DNA of 64,000 bases from Salirhabdus euzebyi (GTDB lineage: Bacteria > Bacillota > Bacilli > Bacillales > Alkalibacillaceae): positions 186,001 to 250,000 of the forward strand of contig NZ_JACHGH010000005.1 of NCBI RefSeq assembly GCF_014207435.1, given 5' to 3'. The translations under genes were made by a program, and so were the position numbers. This document shows positions 9,338-21,683 of this stretch, piece by piece; the stretch's first letter is position 1, and every line of letters begins with the position of its first letter. The notes under the pieces are model-generated. The model had not been told where the DNA came from. It saw only the letters and a program-made list of their open reading frames with translations, and did not search any database.

Positions 9338-10279
9338 TTATACTGTTTCCCCGTTGCGAAGTTTTTCAGCAAACTCATCAATTTTACGCAATCGATGGTT
9401 AATACCAGATTTGCTAATTTTCCCAGCAGACACTAGTTCACCAAGCTCTTTTAACGTCACATCCTGATGATCTAACCGAAGCTGAGCTATTTCCTGTAGC
9501 TTACCTGGTAGTGCCTCTAGTCCAACCGTCTTTTTAATGAAACGGATGTTTTCCACCTGGCGGAATGCTGCCCCAATCGTCTTATTTAAATTGGCCGTTT
9601 CACAATTCACAAGGCGGTTTACAGAGTTTCTCATATCACGCATAATACGTACGTCCTCAAATTTAAGCAACGCTTGGTGAGCCCCAATATTAATAAGAAA
9701 TTCCGTAATTTTTTCCGCTTCCTTAATATACGTAATGAAACCCTTCCTTCTTTCTAACGTTCTAGCATGTAAGTTAAAGTGATTCATTAATTTACATATG
9801 GAATCGTTATGCTCCTCGTAAAGAGTGAAAATTTCTAAGTGATAGGAAGAAGTTTCTGGATTATTAACAGAACCTCCTGCTAGAAATGCACCCCTTAAGT
9901 AAGAACGACGGCAACATTTTTTCTTTGTAAATTTCCCGGATATAGATCGATTAAATGTAAAAGGCTCTTCCAAAATATCAAGGTTAATTAAAAAATCCTT
10001 CACCTTTTCTTTAAGCCTTACAATATAAACATTATTTTTCTTTAATTTCATCTTTTTACGCACTAATAATTCAATAGGTTCTTGATATATTTTTTTTATT
10101 AAAGTGTATATGCGACGTGCAATGGCAGCATTTTCTGTTTGCACATCCAACACGTATTTTCGATTTGAAAAAGAAAGAGAACCATTCATGCGAATGAGAG
10201 CAGCTAATTCTGCCTCTGTACAGCATGTATCATTTTCCACTTTCGTTAATTCCTTTTTAATATCTGATGCAAATGACAT
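9338..10279 (-). CDS. whiA: WhiA family DNA-binding protein (sporulation/cell-division regulator)
   Basis: WhiA couples an N-terminal pair of degenerate LAGLIDADG-fold domains (about residues 1-200, with [21 protein letters not shown]) to a C-terminal helix-turn-helix (about residues 225-305, [28 protein letters not shown]). In B. subtilis it affects chromosome segregation and cell division. It has no nuclease activity because the catalytic acidic residues are lost. The length of 313 residues is normal. It sits between yvcK and crh in the conserved cluster. It is not related in function to the homing endonuclease at 56.5 kb despite the shared fold. Confidence 0.95.
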   Translation of the reverse strand: MSFASDIKKELTKVENDTCCTEAELAALIRMNGSLSFSNRKYVLDVQTENAAIARRIYTLIKKIYQEPIELLVRKKMKLKKNNVYIVRLKEKVKDFLINLDILEEPFTFNRSISGKFTKKKCCRRSYLRGAFLAGGSVNNPETSSYHLEIFTLYEEHNDSICKLMNHFNLHARTLERRKGFITYIKEAEKITEFLINIGAHQALLKFEDVRIMRDMRNSVNRLVNCETANLNKTIGAAFRQVENIRFIKKTVGLEALPGKLQEIAQLRLDHQDVTLKELGELVSAGKISKSGINHRLRKIDEFAEKLRNGETV

Positions 10280-10401
10280 TACCGCTCACCTCCACTCAAA
10301 CCTAAACCAACTAAGAAAAGCACAAGCACTTTATTCAGGCGTAGAAAATTTCCATCCCTGATAAGGCACTTAGCCAGACAATAATTATAGGACAGTTCCA
10401 A

Positions 10402-11361
10402 TCATTGCCCCAATAAAGAATAAAGTAATTTTGCCACTTTATTCGTATTATGACGTAAGGTTGTTTTGGAATGATCTATAATATCCGCTTCAATAATCTC
10501 TAAACCTAACCCAAGTAAACGCTCTGTATCATAAATAACAGGCGTAGAATTTTCTTCTTCATAAAGCTTTCTCACAAACTGCTCTATTTTTGCATTATGC
10601 ACAACAATGGCATTGATAATATTTTTCCCAACATGATCATGGATTGTCTTCACATGGTCAGCGGCAGTATACCCTTGGGTCTCTCCGTATTGGGTCATTA
10701 CATTACAAACATACACAACTTTACCCTTACTATTTTGCAAAGCCTCTCCAATTTCCGGCACAATAACATTTGGTAAAATACTCGTATATAAACTCCCTGG
10801 TGCGATCACAATTAAATCTGCTTTCAAAATAGCTTCTATCGCTTCTGGTAATGGTTCAATATGTTCTGGACTTAAAAATACGCGTTTGATTTTTTTATTG
10901 GCAGACGGTATTTTTGATTCGCCAGATATAATCGATCCATCGTCCATTTCCGCATGTAAAAACATGTTTTGATTCGCAATCGGATAAATACGTCCCTTCA
11001 CGTTTAACACACGAGAAATTTCTTTTATACCACGGTAAAAATCACCTGTTATTGATGTCATTGCGGCTAAAAGTAAATTGCCTAGTGAATGACCAGATAA
11101 ACTATTTCCGTTTTCAAATCGATGCTGAAACATTTTTAAGATCATCGGTTCTGCATCTGACATTGCTGCAATTACATTCCGTATATCCCCAGGAGCAGGA
11201 ATTGCCATTTCACTTCGTAGGCGTCCTGAACTGCCTCCATCATCCGCAACTGTCACAATAGCGGACAAGGATACAGGGAAATTTTTAAGTCCACGAATGA
11301 GGACAGGCATTCCTGTTCCTCCCCCGATGACTACTACATTGGGCTTCCTCGTATCCTTCAT
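10402..11361 (-). CDS. yvcK: YvcK/CuvA family protein (gluconeogenesis and cell-shape factor)
   Basis: This is a cytosolic protein of the CofD-like UPF0052 fold that binds nucleotide-sugars. It is needed for growth on gluconeogenic carbon sources and for correct placement of PBP1 in B. subtilis. Visible motifs are the N-terminal VVVIGGGTGMPVLIRGLK, the DDGGSSGRLR segment and PGSLYTSILPNV. The length of 319 residues is normal. The start ATG 11361 lies 8 bases after the rapZ stop, so the two genes are tightly linked. The exact enzymatic role of the family is not settled. Confidence 0.93.
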   Translation of the reverse strand: MKDTRKPNVVVIGGGTGMPVLIRGLKNFPVSLSAIVTVADDGGSSGRLRSEMAIPAPGDIRNVIAAMSDAEPMILKMFQHRFENGNSLSGHSLGNLLLAAMTSITGDFYRGIKEISRVLNVKGRIYPIANQNMFLHAEMDDGSIISGESKIPSANKKIKRVFLSPEHIEPLPEAIEAILKADLIVIAPGSLYTSILPNVIVPEIGEALQNSKGKVVYVCNVMTQYGETQGYTAADHVKTIHDHVGKNIINAIVVHNAKIEQFVRKLYEEENSTPVIYDTERLLGLGLEIIEADIIDHSKTTLRHNTNKVAKLLYSLLGQ

Positions 11362-11369
11362 AAAATGAA

Positions 11370-12245
11370 TTATCCTTTCCTCTTTTCTATGTCCCTGTGT
11401 TTAATATATGTTACATAATCTTCCCCAAAATGCTTCGAAATTGTTTCCGCTATTGCTACAGAACGGTGTTGTCCACCTGTACATCCAATCGCAATAACAA
11501 GCTGGCTTTTACCTTCTCTTTTATATTGCGGCACCATAAACTGAAGCATGTCCAATAGCTTCTCCATAAATTTTTGGGTCTCTGCCCATTTAAAAACATA
11601 GGAGGACACTTCTTGATCTTTTCCAGTTAACGGTCTCATCGACTCTACATAGTGAGGATTCGGTAAAAATCGAACGTCAAACATTAAGTCTGCATCGATT
11701 GGTACACCATGCTTAAAGCCAAAGGACACAACATTAATCGAAAATACTTGCTGGGACTTTTCCTTATATGTTTCAATTAACTTTTCTCTGAGTTCACGAG
11801 GCTTTAATGAAGATGTGTTAATAATTTGCTGGGCACGACCCTTCAATTCATCTAACAAATCTCTCTCCTTATGGATACCTTCTAACGGTAGTCCTTCTGG
11901 AGCTAATGGATGGGATCTTCTCGTTTCCTTATATCGCGATACAAGCACTTCATCATCAGCATCTAAAAATAAAATTTGTTCAGATAGCCATTCTTCTTTT
12001 GCCAAACTATCAAGTGCACCAAATAAAGAGTCAAAAAACTCTCTTCCACGAAGGTCCATCACGACAGCTACATTTTGCGTTTTTTGATTATTTTCCTTCA
12101 TTAACTCTAAAAATTTCGGTAACAATGCTGGTGGCAAATTGTCCACACAAAAATAACCTAAATCCTCAAAACTTTGAACCGCTACTGTTTTACCTGCTCC
12201 TGACATCCCTGTAATAATAACGAGTTGGATATTTTGTTCTGCCAT
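11370..12245 (-). CDS. rapZ: RapZ/YvcJ nucleotide-binding protein
   Basis: This is a P-loop protein with Walker A GMSGAGKT at residues 13-20 and a C-terminal UMP/RNA-binding-like domain ending in the conserved [11 protein letters not shown] segment. In E. coli the homologue is an RNase adaptor for GlmZ; in B. subtilis YvcJ hydrolyses GTP and affects competence. The 291-residue length is typical. It is 19 bp downstream of the Nudix gene and directly upstream of yvcK. Confidence 0.94.
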   Translation of the reverse strand: MAEQNIQLVIITGMSGAGKTVAVQSFEDLGYFCVDNLPPALLPKFLELMKENNQKTQNVAVVMDLRGREFFDSLFGALDSLAKEEWLSEQILFLDADDEVLVSRYKETRRSHPLAPEGLPLEGIHKERDLLDELKGRAQQIINTSSLKPRELREKLIETYKEKSQQVFSINVVSFGFKHGVPIDADLMFDVRFLPNPHYVESMRPLTGKDQEVSSYVFKWAETQKFMEKLLDMLQFMVPQYKREGKSQLVIAIGCTGGQHRSVAIAETISKHFGEDYVTYIKHRDIEKRKG

Positions 12246-12264
12246 CTTTTTTTCACCTCTATAT

Positions 12265-12723
12265 TTATCTTGGATCTAGCGACGCTGCTAATAAATTGTA
12301 ATCAGATGTATATGTAAATGTTCCATAAAGTATTTCATCACTTTTTATGGCGTGTTCAAATATTTTTCGGTCGCCCTCTGCCATCGGTTTAAGAACGGCC
12401 TCTTCAATAGAAACCCATTCCAGTTCCCCTTCTCGACAAAAGTCTAATTGCTTTCCTTCATAGTTTTCACAATAGAACGTAAAAAGCATCCATTCCTGCA
12501 CTACTTTTTCCTCGTCTCGGATAATAAAGGTAAAAATACCGTTTATTTTTGGATCAATTAGCGTAAGTCCGGTCTCCTCTTTAAACTCACGTTTTACTGA
12601 TTCCTTAATATGTTCACCTTGCTCCATCTTTCCACCAGGTGCCACATACCAATTCCTGCGAGGTTTCTTTAACATTAATATTTGTTGATCAACTACTAAA
12701 ATACAATTTGTTACCCGTTGCAA
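12265..12723 (-). CDS. yvcI: Nudix hydrolase (YvcI/MutT-like)
   Basis: This is a cytosolic pyrophosphohydrolase of a nucleoside diphosphate derivative. The Nudix box follows GX5EX7[29 protein letters not shown] then ETGLTL at about residues 30-56. The N-terminal beta strand is [13 protein letters not shown]. The length is 152 residues. It is first in the yvcI-rapZ-yvcK-whiA-crh cluster. The substrate cannot be inferred; 8-oxo-dGTP-type activity is only a possibility. Confidence 0.9.
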   Translation of the reverse strand: MQRVTNCILVVDQQILMLKKPRRNWYVAPGGKMEQGEHIKESVKREFKEETGLTLIDPKINGIFTFIIRDEEKVVQEWMLFTFYCENYEGKQLDFCREGELEWVSIEEAVLKPMAEGDRKIFEHAIKSDEILYGTFTYTSDYNLLAASLDPR

Positions 12724-12783
12724 AGCACATCACCTCTACTTACTTCCAAAAGGAAATGGGGTCATAACAAACAAACTATAAAT

Positions 12784-12812
12784 ATTATACTACGAATACT
12801 TTTCAAAACCAA
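12784..12812 (-). promoter_or_regulatory. Probable promoter of the yvcI-rapZ-yvcK-whiA-crh cluster
   Basis: TTGGTT (12812-12807), a 17-bp spacer and a perfect TATAAT (12789-12784), 61 bp upstream of the Nudix start. Confidence 0.55.
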
Positions 12813-13100
12813 TGAGGGAACATTTAGGGAATAAGATTTTGAAGGCTATTAGGAAACGGTTATGGTAAAAAGTTACGAAGCAAACAAAAAAAGACGAAAT
12901 CGCTTTAAATTCGGTAAGGAGACAAAATAAAAACACAGGCTAAATTATGTGCCTGTGCCGGAAAAGGATATATCTTATTAAAAGGGGGTCAATTTCGTTA
13001 AGACCATTGTACCTCATAATTATTGCAGGAGTATTACAACAGCATTAAAATGTAATTACGTTTATATAAAGCTAATCTTTACATTTCCTATCAAACTGTA
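12813..13100. other. Intergenic region between trxB and the Nudix gene
   Basis: It holds the trxB terminator at 12930-12957 and the promoter listed separately. I see no gene or repeat otherwise. Confidence 0.5.
12930..12957 (-). terminator. Probable trxB terminator
   Basis: CACAGG/CCTGTG stem with TTTTTATTTT on the minus strand, 140 bp after the trxB stop. Confidence 0.7.
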
Positions 13101-14057
<957 letters not shown>

Positions 14058-14141
14058 TCATCCCTTCTACATATATTGCAACTTACTATTATCGTATTAG
14101 AGAGAAAGCATTTCGTCTATCATTTTGCTCATTTTTCTCAT

Positions 14142-15164
14142 TTACTTAACATTCTCAATTTTGCCTATCTTCTGCAAAAACGGATGTCTTCTGCACCCTT
14201 CTTGCCATAACTGATCAGCAAGCTTACCCAATCCGAGTTGGTAAGCAGATTTACTGTACCATTTAAAGTAAGAAACATGATCCCGAAGATTTCCTTTGGA
14301 TAAATATTGAAAACGTTCATATGCTAAATCATAATGACCCGTATAAGCTAAAGCGATGGCAATTTTTAACCGTTGTTGTTCATGAATAGGATAGACGTTT
14401 TTCAACGTTTCTATGTATCCTATTGACAACTCTTCTTTTCCCATTAAGTGATAAAAGATAGCTAAATTCACGATGCTATGGGTAGAATTTTGGTCATTTT
14501 CCTGCCACTCAAGTTCTAACTCAACAGCCGCTTCCCGATTACCAGCAAAAAACAACGCCCAAGCATAGTCATGTTTTGCAACTTTATATTCCGGATAAAG
14601 ATCAATCATTTCCTCTAAGATTGGCAATGCTTCCTCCCACTCATGATTCTCCAAGTGGTAAAAAACCGTTTCTTGATAAATGAGTAGCTCATCTTCCTCA
14701 TCAAAGAGCCAATCATCATCTTCGTAATCCTCTTCTTCTTCATCATTATATAACTCTAACATTTCTAAGAGCTGAGCAGCTTCTTCTGCAAACTCCCCTT
14801 GAGGTTCTTTTTTTAAATACATTTCTATATTTTTCTGCGCATCTTGAAAAAGGCCTAGATGGGCATAATTATTAGCAATAAGGTAGTAACAATCCGCGTA
14901 TTCTTCCCCAAAATCGGCCAACACTTTTGTTAACAACTGATTAGCCTTATGGTACGATCTTATTTCTGTATATAAAACCGATAGCTGACATGGATAAAGG
15001 GGATTTTTCGGATTGAGTTCCATCGCCCTTTTAAACCATTTAATCGCTTTATTAAAATCACGCTTTTGAAAAGCCTTAACTGCAATAGAAAAATAAAAGT
15101 CCCCTTCGACCAAGAACGGGATAACTTTCAAATGCTCGTCATTTTTATCATTTGGATTATACAT
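14142..15164 (-). CDS. yvcD: TPR repeat protein (YvcD-like)
   Basis: A cytosolic 340-residue protein made of tetratricopeptide repeats. There are helical pairs such as FYFSIAVKAFQKRDFNKAIK, KWFKRAMELNPKNPLYPCQL and WEEALPILEEMIDLYPEYKV, with an acidic stretch of Glu/Asp at about residues 140-160 between repeat blocks. TPR proteins act as protein-interaction scaffolds. No enzymatic motif is present and no partner can be named. It is upstream of trxB in the same orientation with a 90-bp gap. The gene symbol is by position and similarity to B. subtilis YvcD. Confidence 0.82.
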   Translation of the reverse strand: MYNPNDKNDEHLKVIPFLVEGDFYFSIAVKAFQKRDFNKAIKWFKRAMELNPKNPLYPCQLSVLYTEIRSYHKANQLLTKVLADFGEEYADCYYLIANNYAHLGLFQDAQKNIEMYLKKEPQGEFAEEAAQLLEMLELYNDEEEEDYEDDDWLFDEEDELLIYQETVFYHLENHEWEEALPILEEMIDLYPEYKVAKHDYAWALFFAGNREAAVELELEWQENDQNSTHSIVNLAIFYHLMGKEELSIGYIETLKNVYPIHEQQRLKIAIALAYTGHYDLAYERFQYLSKGNLRDHVSYFKWYSKSAYQLGLGKLADQLWQEGCRRHPFLQKIGKIENVK

Positions 15165-15401
15165 AAAAGCCTCCTACTCCTTAACAGCATTCGAATTAAC
15201 GTACAAAGTATAACATATCTAAATGCCTAGTGACAGTACTTACAGCAAAGTATTGACAAACGTTTTTAACACCTATTTCCGTCGACAAATTTTTACATGA
15301 GAAGATAGGAATTCCTATCATCCTTCAGTTTTTCCACTACCAAATTGAAGAACTATTCTGATAAAATGAAAAGGATAGTTGGTAGGAAGAGGTGAAGCAC
15401 G

Positions 15402-17444
15402 ATGAAGAAAAATTGGCTAGCTCTTATTCTCCTTTTGGCTTTTTTTCTATTACTTACAGCATGTAAAAAGGAAGAAGAGGAAGAAGTAAAACCAGAAGAT
15501 CGGTTCAATGAATTTGTGGAGTTATGGAAGGAACAAAAATTCGATGACATGTACGATGAATTCCTCTCCACTACTTCAAAAGAAGCTTTTTCCAAAGAAG
15601 AAATGGTTGAAAGGTATCATCATTTATACAACGATTTAGAAATAAACAACTTATCTATTACCTATGTCATTCCTGAAGTAAAAGAACCACAGGGAGAAGA
15701 GACAGAAGAAGTATCGGAAGTAACCTATCCTTTTCAAGTGGAAATGGACTCTCTCGCTGGCAAAATTACGTTTGATCAGGAAGCTACATTAGTAAAAGAA
15801 ACGAAAAATCCCGAGGAAGAATCGGAAGAAAACTGGTACGTGAATTGGGATACAACGTTCATATTTCCTGAATTAGAACCAGGTGATAAGGTGGGCGTTA
15901 ATACAACGAAGGGGCCACGGGGAGAAATTTTTGACCGTAATGGAAAAGGACTCGCAGTTAACGATACGTTATATGAAATAGGCATTGTTCCTGGGGACAT
16001 GGAAGGCCAAGAGCAAGAAACGAAAGAAAAATTAGCAGAGTTATTGCATCTAGATGTCGCTTACATAGACCAACAGCTGAATCAAGGATGGGTACAGCCA
16101 GACTTATTCGTGCCAATTGGGATCATAAATCCAAATGATGAAGCATTGTACCGTAAGATTAGTGATCTTCCAGGTGTATGGAAGCAAAATACTGCAGGTC
16201 GTTCCTACCCACTTGGGGCAGCAGGTACCCACCTAATCGGATATACTGGGGAAATTACAGCCGAAGAACTGGAAACCTATAAAGATAAAGGATACAAACA
16301 GCACGACATAATCGGAAAACGAGGATTAGAATCTTTGTATGAGGAACAGTTAAAAGGCAAACCAGGTGTGGAAATTTACATCGAGAAAGAAAATGGCGAC
16401 CAAGTTGTCATTGCGGAGCAGCGAGCAGAAAAAGGAAAAGACATTCACGTCACGATTAATGGAGAATTTCAAAAACTAGTCTATGAAAATATGGAAGGAA
16501 AACAAGGAACAGCTGCAGCCATCAATCCAACAACCGGAGAAACAATGGCTTTAGTAAGTTCTCCTTCCTTTGATCCAAACGGGTTAACATCTTACTATTA
16601 CACAAAATTAATGGCAGATGAAGCAAACCCATTACTAAACCGATTTACTTCCCTCTATGCACCTGGTTCAACCTTTAAGCCGATAACCGCAGCAATTGCC
16701 TTAGAGCAAGGCACAGTTACTGCTGATGCAACGAAGGATATTACCGGTAAAACATGGGGGAAAGGAAACTCTTGGGGCGGATACGAAATTACACGAGTAT
16801 CCGATCCTGGTCGACCAGTTAATTTAGAGGATGCACTCGTCTTTTCCGATAATATTTATTTCGGACAAACTGCTTTAGATGTCGGTGCAGATGCGATGGT
16901 CCAGGGACTAGAAAACTTCGGATTTACTACTGAAGTACCATACACATACCCGATTCCAAGCTCGTCCATTTCTAATAGCGGAAACTTAAACGATGAAATT
17001 TTATTAGCAGACACCGCATACGGTCAAGGCGAGCTTCAAGTAAGTATTTTACACTTAGCAACGATGTACTCCCCATTTACCAATGGTGGACATTTAGTTA
17101 AGCCTGTCCTACTTCAAGAAGAGGAAAAAGGCATGTGGAAGGAACAATTAGTATCACCAGAACATGCGGAGGAAATAAACGCAAGCTTACGCAAAGTCGT
17201 ATCAAGTCCAAACGGTACAGCCCGAGGAGCTAACATGGAAAACATTCCACTAGCAGGGAAAACAGGGACAGCTGAATTAAAATCGAATAAAGATGAAAAA
17301 GGTGCAGAAAACGGTGTTTTCGTCGCCTATAACTCGGAACAAAAGGATCTCATTATCGCTATGTTAATGGAAAACGTTGAGGACGAAGGCAGTAGCGGAT
17401 ACGTCGTCCAAAGGGTAAAAAGTATATTTGAACAAATTTATTAA
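15402..17444 (+). CDS. MecA-type class B penicillin-binding protein (lipoprotein)
   Basis: This is a D,D-transpeptidase that cross-links peptidoglycan at the outer face of the membrane. The N terminus is a lipoprotein signal (LALILLLAFFLLLTAC, lipobox Cys near residue 21). It is followed by an NTF2-like MecA_N domain (about residues 30-150), the PBP dimerisation domain (about 170-330, GEIFDRNGKGLAVND) and the transpeptidase domain with Ser423-Thr-Phe-Lys426, the Ser482-Asp-Asn484 triad and Lys620-Thr-Gly. The length of 680 residues fits B. subtilis PbpC (PBP3) and staphylococcal PBP2a. Such proteins often have low beta-lactam affinity. The gene is monocistronic with its own terminator, divergent from the TPR gene. 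Confidence 0.93.
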   Translation: MKKNWLALILLLAFFLLLTACKKEEEEEVKPEDRFNEFVELWKEQKFDDMYDEFLSTTSKEAFSKEEMVERYHHLYNDLEINNLSITYVIPEVKEPQGEETEEVSEVTYPFQVEMDSLAGKITFDQEATLVKETKNPEEESEENWYVNWDTTFIFPELEPGDKVGVNTTKGPRGEIFDRNGKGLAVNDTLYEIGIVPGDMEGQEQETKEKLAELLHLDVAYIDQQLNQGWVQPDLFVPIGIINPNDEALYRKISDLPGVWKQNTAGRSYPLGAAGTHLIGYTGEITAEELETYKDKGYKQHDIIGKRGLESLYEEQLKGKPGVEIYIEKENGDQVVIAEQRAEKGKDIHVTINGEFQKLVYENMEGKQGTAAAINPTTGETMALVSSPSFDPNGLTSYYYTKLMADEANPLLNRFTSLYAPGSTFKPITAAIALEQGTVTADATKDITGKTWGKGNSWGGYEITRVSDPGRPVNLEDALVFSDNIYFGQTALDVGADAMVQGLENFGFTTEVPYTYPIPSSSISNSGNLNDEILLADTAYGQGELQVSILHLATMYSPFTNGGHLVKPVLLQEEEKGMWKEQLVSPEHAEEINASLRKVVSSPNGTARGANMENIPLAGKTGTAELKSNKDEKGAENGVFVAYNSEQKDLIIAMLMENVEDEGSSGYVVQRVKSIFEQIY

Positions 17445-17452
17445 TGATAAGT

Positions 17453-17482
17453 AACCGGAGCAGCGTGATTGCTCCGGTTTTT
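17453..17482 (+). terminator. Terminator of the PBP gene
   Basis: AACCGGAGCA/TGCTCCGGTT stem followed by a T-run, 9 bp after the stop. Confidence 0.9.
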
Positions 17483-17544
17483 GCATTACTTCATTGTTTA
17501 ATCAATCTCAAACATGTATTCAGTAGGCCATACGGTGCAATTCA

Positions 17545-17935
17545 CTTGCTTGAACCTTCAATTATGCCGTTTAGTCTGCAATACATCGGAGTGAACTTCC
17601 AATCATCCGGCTGAACCTGCAATACACCGAGCGAACCTTCAATCATCACGCTGAACCCAATACTTCCGCATGAACCTCCAATCATCCGGCTAAACCTGCA
17701 ATACACCAGAGCGAACCTTCAATCATCACGCTGAACCTCCAATACTTCCGCATGAACCTTCAATTTTTCCCGCTGAACCTGCAATACTTCCGCATGAACC
17801 CTCAATTATTCCCGCTGAACCTCCAATACTTCCGCATGAACCTGCAATTTTTCCCGCTGAACCTCCAAAACTTCCGCATGAACCTGCAATTTTCCCCCCA
17901 ACCTTCAAATAACCTCCATAGCCTGCAAAATCACA
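17545..17935. repeat. Intergenic 20-21 bp periodic array C (TGAACCTGCAAT family)
   Basis: At least 17 head-to-tail units have TGAACCTNCAAT-type starts, at 17551, 17572, 17592, 17612, 17632, 17652, 17671, 17691, 17712, 17732, 17753, 17774, 17795, 17816, 17837, 17858 and 17879. The period is 19-21 bp, settling at exactly 21 in the second half. Two unit types alternate there (ending TTCCGCA or TTTCCCGC), giving a 42-bp super-period. It fills most of the 571-bp PBP-glpD spacer. Open frames in it on both strands are by-products of the 21-bp period. Confidence 0.85.
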
Positions 17936-17974
17936 ACCCCAACGGTAATAGGATGTATAAGCTGACATCAAAAG

Positions 17975-18010
17975 AAAAAGCTCAGGAATCCTAAAATTCC
18001 TAAGCTTTTC
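17975..18010 (-). terminator. glpD terminator
   Basis: AAGCTTAGGAAT with its near complement ATTCCTGAGCTTT and a following T-run on the minus strand, just after the glpD stop. Confidence 0.85.
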
Positions 18011-18015
18011 CCCTT

Positions 18016-19713
18016 CTATATAGCAGAACCAACTAAATCTTCACTCAATACTTCATCTTTTTCAACTGGATGTGTTGCTTCATATAGCAATTGATCCAAT
18101 TCCTTTGTATACGTATCAAGTTGTTCATCTGTCCAATTAAATGTCTTTGCCAAGTAGGCATTTACTGATTCTTTATGTGTTCTTACCCAATTGATATCAA
18201 AGAAAATAGCTCCTGTGCGGCGTATAAAGAAATCAACTGGTTTGTAGGCTAGCTCTTCTTGAATAGAGTAACGAATCATGGCGTAAACGACTGGATCAAG
18301 TCCTTCTACTTCTGCTTGTGCTTTTTCATTTTTATAAGTGTTGAAAACTTGGTCTACGTTAGAACCGTATCTTCTCGTTAACAATTCTGCTGTTTCTTTT
18401 GATAATCCCAAGTCTATGCCTTGTTGCGTTTTTTCTTTCAAAAATGTTTTAAAGCCTTCTGAGCCACTTACATCTCCACCAGACATTGGGAGATTTTTCG
18501 TTTGAGAACCAGGGTATTGAGCTCCTGTTTCTTCACCAAGTTGCTTCACTACTAAATTCACTACGCTTTCTGCCATTTTACGGTATCCCGTTAATTTACC
18601 ACCAGCAATAGAAATCAGGCCTGAATCGGAAACAAAAATTTCATCTTTTCGAGAGATTTCGGAAGGATCTTTGCCCTCTTCGTGAATCAATGGGCGTAAT
18701 CCAGCCCAGCTTGACTCTACATCATCCGCTGTTATTTTTACATCTGGGAACATATAGTCAATGGCATTCAAAACATAATCTCTATCCTCAACTGTCATTT
18801 TCGGGTTTGCAATGTCCCCCTTATAAACAGTATCTGTCGTACCAACATACGTTTTACCTTCACGTGGAATCGCAAACACCATGCGTCCATCAGGTGTATC
18901 AAAATAGATTGCCTGCTTTAACGGGAATCTTTCTTCATCAAATACTAAGTGAATTCCTTTTGTCAGTTGAAGTGTTTTTCCTTTTTTCGAGTTGTCTTTT
19001 TCACGTAACGTATCAACCCATGGACCAGCTGCATTTACTACTTTGTTCGCTAAAATTTGATGAGTAGTACCGTCAATTTGGTCAACAACTTCTACACCAA
19101 CTACTTTTCCATTCTCGTATGTTAAGGTATTTACTTTCGCATAGTTTATAGAAAGTGCACCTTTTTCAACTGCTTTTTTCATTACCTCTAGCGTTAGGCG
19201 TGCATCATCTGTTTTATATTCCACATAATAGCCTGCACCTTTTAAACCTTCATCCTTAAGCAAAGGTTCACGATCAATTGCTTCAATCGGACTAAACATT
19301 TTTCTTCTCTCGCTCTTTTTAACACCAGCCAGAAAATCATAAACGCGAAGACCAATATTCGTTGTAAACGGTCCAAAAGTTCCACCTTTATAAAATGGTA
19401 GCATCATCCATTCGGGTGTTGTTACGTGTGGACCATTTTCATAAACAATGGCACGTTCCTTCCCAACTTCTGCTACTACACCAATTTCAAACTGTTTTAA
19501 ATAACGCAATCCACCATGTACTAGCTTTGTAGATCTTGAGGAAGTGCCTGCAGCAAAGTCTTGCATTTCTACAACCGCTACCTTCATTCCTCGCGTTGCA
19601 GCATCTAATGCAATCCCTGCACCGGTAATACCTCCACCGATCACAAGTAAGTCTAACGTTGAATCCTTCATTTGTTCGTATATATTACCTCTGTTTAAAC
19701 TGGAAAACACCAT
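18016..19713 (-). CDS. glpD: Aerobic glycerol-3-phosphate dehydrogenase
   Basis: This is a membrane-associated FAD enzyme that oxidises glycerol-3-phosphate to dihydroxyacetone phosphate and feeds electrons to quinone. It has the FAD motif VIGGGITGAGIALDAATRG at about residues 24-42, substrate-site segments SSRSTKLVHGGLRYL and IAGGKLTGYRKMAE, and a C-terminal DAO_C domain. The length of 565 residues is normal. The start ATG 19713 follows AAAGGAG. It is transcribed separately from glpFK behind a leader terminator that resembles the one of glpF, which predicts GlpP antitermination by glycerol-3-phosphate. Confidence 0.97.
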   Translation of the reverse strand: MVFSSLNRGNIYEQMKDSTLDLLVIGGGITGAGIALDAATRGMKVAVVEMQDFAAGTSSRSTKLVHGGLRYLKQFEIGVVAEVGKERAIVYENGPHVTTPEWMMLPFYKGGTFGPFTTNIGLRVYDFLAGVKKSERRKMFSPIEAIDREPLLKDEGLKGAGYYVEYKTDDARLTLEVMKKAVEKGALSINYAKVNTLTYENGKVVGVEVVDQIDGTTHQILANKVVNAAGPWVDTLREKDNSKKGKTLQLTKGIHLVFDEERFPLKQAIYFDTPDGRMVFAIPREGKTYVGTTDTVYKGDIANPKMTVEDRDYVLNAIDYMFPDVKITADDVESSWAGLRPLIHEEGKDPSEISRKDEIFVSDSGLISIAGGKLTGYRKMAESVVNLVVKQLGEETGAQYPGSQTKNLPMSGGDVSGSEGFKTFLKEKTQQGIDLGLSKETAELLTRRYGSNVDQVFNTYKNEKAQAEVEGLDPVVYAMIRYSIQEELAYKPVDFFIRRTGAIFFDINWVRTHKESVNAYLAKTFNWTDEQLDTYTKELDQLLYEATHPVEKDEVLSEDLVGSAI

Positions 19714-19810
19714 AACTATCGCTCCTTTTTAATAGAATCGTAACGATGTATTCCTAATTCTCCAAGTTCTGATAAGGAAAACATTTCTTCCGATGAGAAA
19801 TTTTCGCAAT

Positions 19811-19880
19811 AGAAAAGAGACCACAAATCACCCCTATAGATTAATCTAGTAGAGTGCTGTGGTCTCTCCATTTCTCCGGC
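19811..19880 (-). promoter_or_regulatory. glpD leader terminator with GlpP-type target
   Basis: On the minus strand GGAGAAATGGAGAGACCAC is followed by a stem (GAGACCACAG/TGTGGTCTC) and TTTTCT. The glpF leader has the parallel sequence TGGAGATTTGGAGACCCAC before its stem. This is the arrangement of GlpP antiterminator sites. Confidence 0.8.
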
Positions 19881-19900
19881 CAACTTATTAACTTATCAAT

Positions 19901-19929
19901 AGTATAACACGATTATCCTTGTCTTGAAA
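19901..19929 (-). promoter_or_regulatory. Probable glpD promoter
   Basis: TTTCAA, a 17-bp spacer and TATACT, about 20 bp before the leader hairpin sequence. Confidence 0.5.
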
Positions 19930-20092
19930 AGGAAAACTGATTAGGGCGCGGTAGGTACCCACTACAAGATGTGTCAAGTGGGACTTAACTAACCAGCTTA
20001 ACCCTTTCAACTTTAAGGATACTCATGCCATGTTACATTTAGTACTTCATGTAGCAGAGAATTATTATAGTCTAGTAGACTAGGATGCTATC

Positions 20093-21610
<1,518 letters not shown>

Positions 21611-21646
21611 TTATGATTGTTATCTAAAAGATGTATGGTAGAACCC

Positions 21647-21672
21647 GACTTAACCGCTTTCACAGTTAAGTC
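21647..21672 (-). other. Hairpin between glpF and glpK
   Basis: Perfect 8-bp arms GACTTAAC/GTTAAGTC with a 10-nt loop and no U-tract. It is likely a processing or stability element in the glpFK mRNA. Confidence 0.5.
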
Positions 21673-21683
21673 AAGTTTGTACA

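Larger units (their letters stand above)
19714..20092. other. glpD leader and upstream region
   Basis: It contains the glpD promoter, the leader terminator and, at 19962-19985, an imperfect CCCACT/AGTGGG hairpin of unknown role. There is no other gene. Confidence 0.5.

Noticed and set aside
17726-17994. Two overlapping frames (81 codons minus, 80 codons plus) rich in Gly/Ser or Asn/Leu/Phe repeats
   Set aside because: Both strands stay open only because the repeat period is a multiple of three; there is no ribosome site on either strand.
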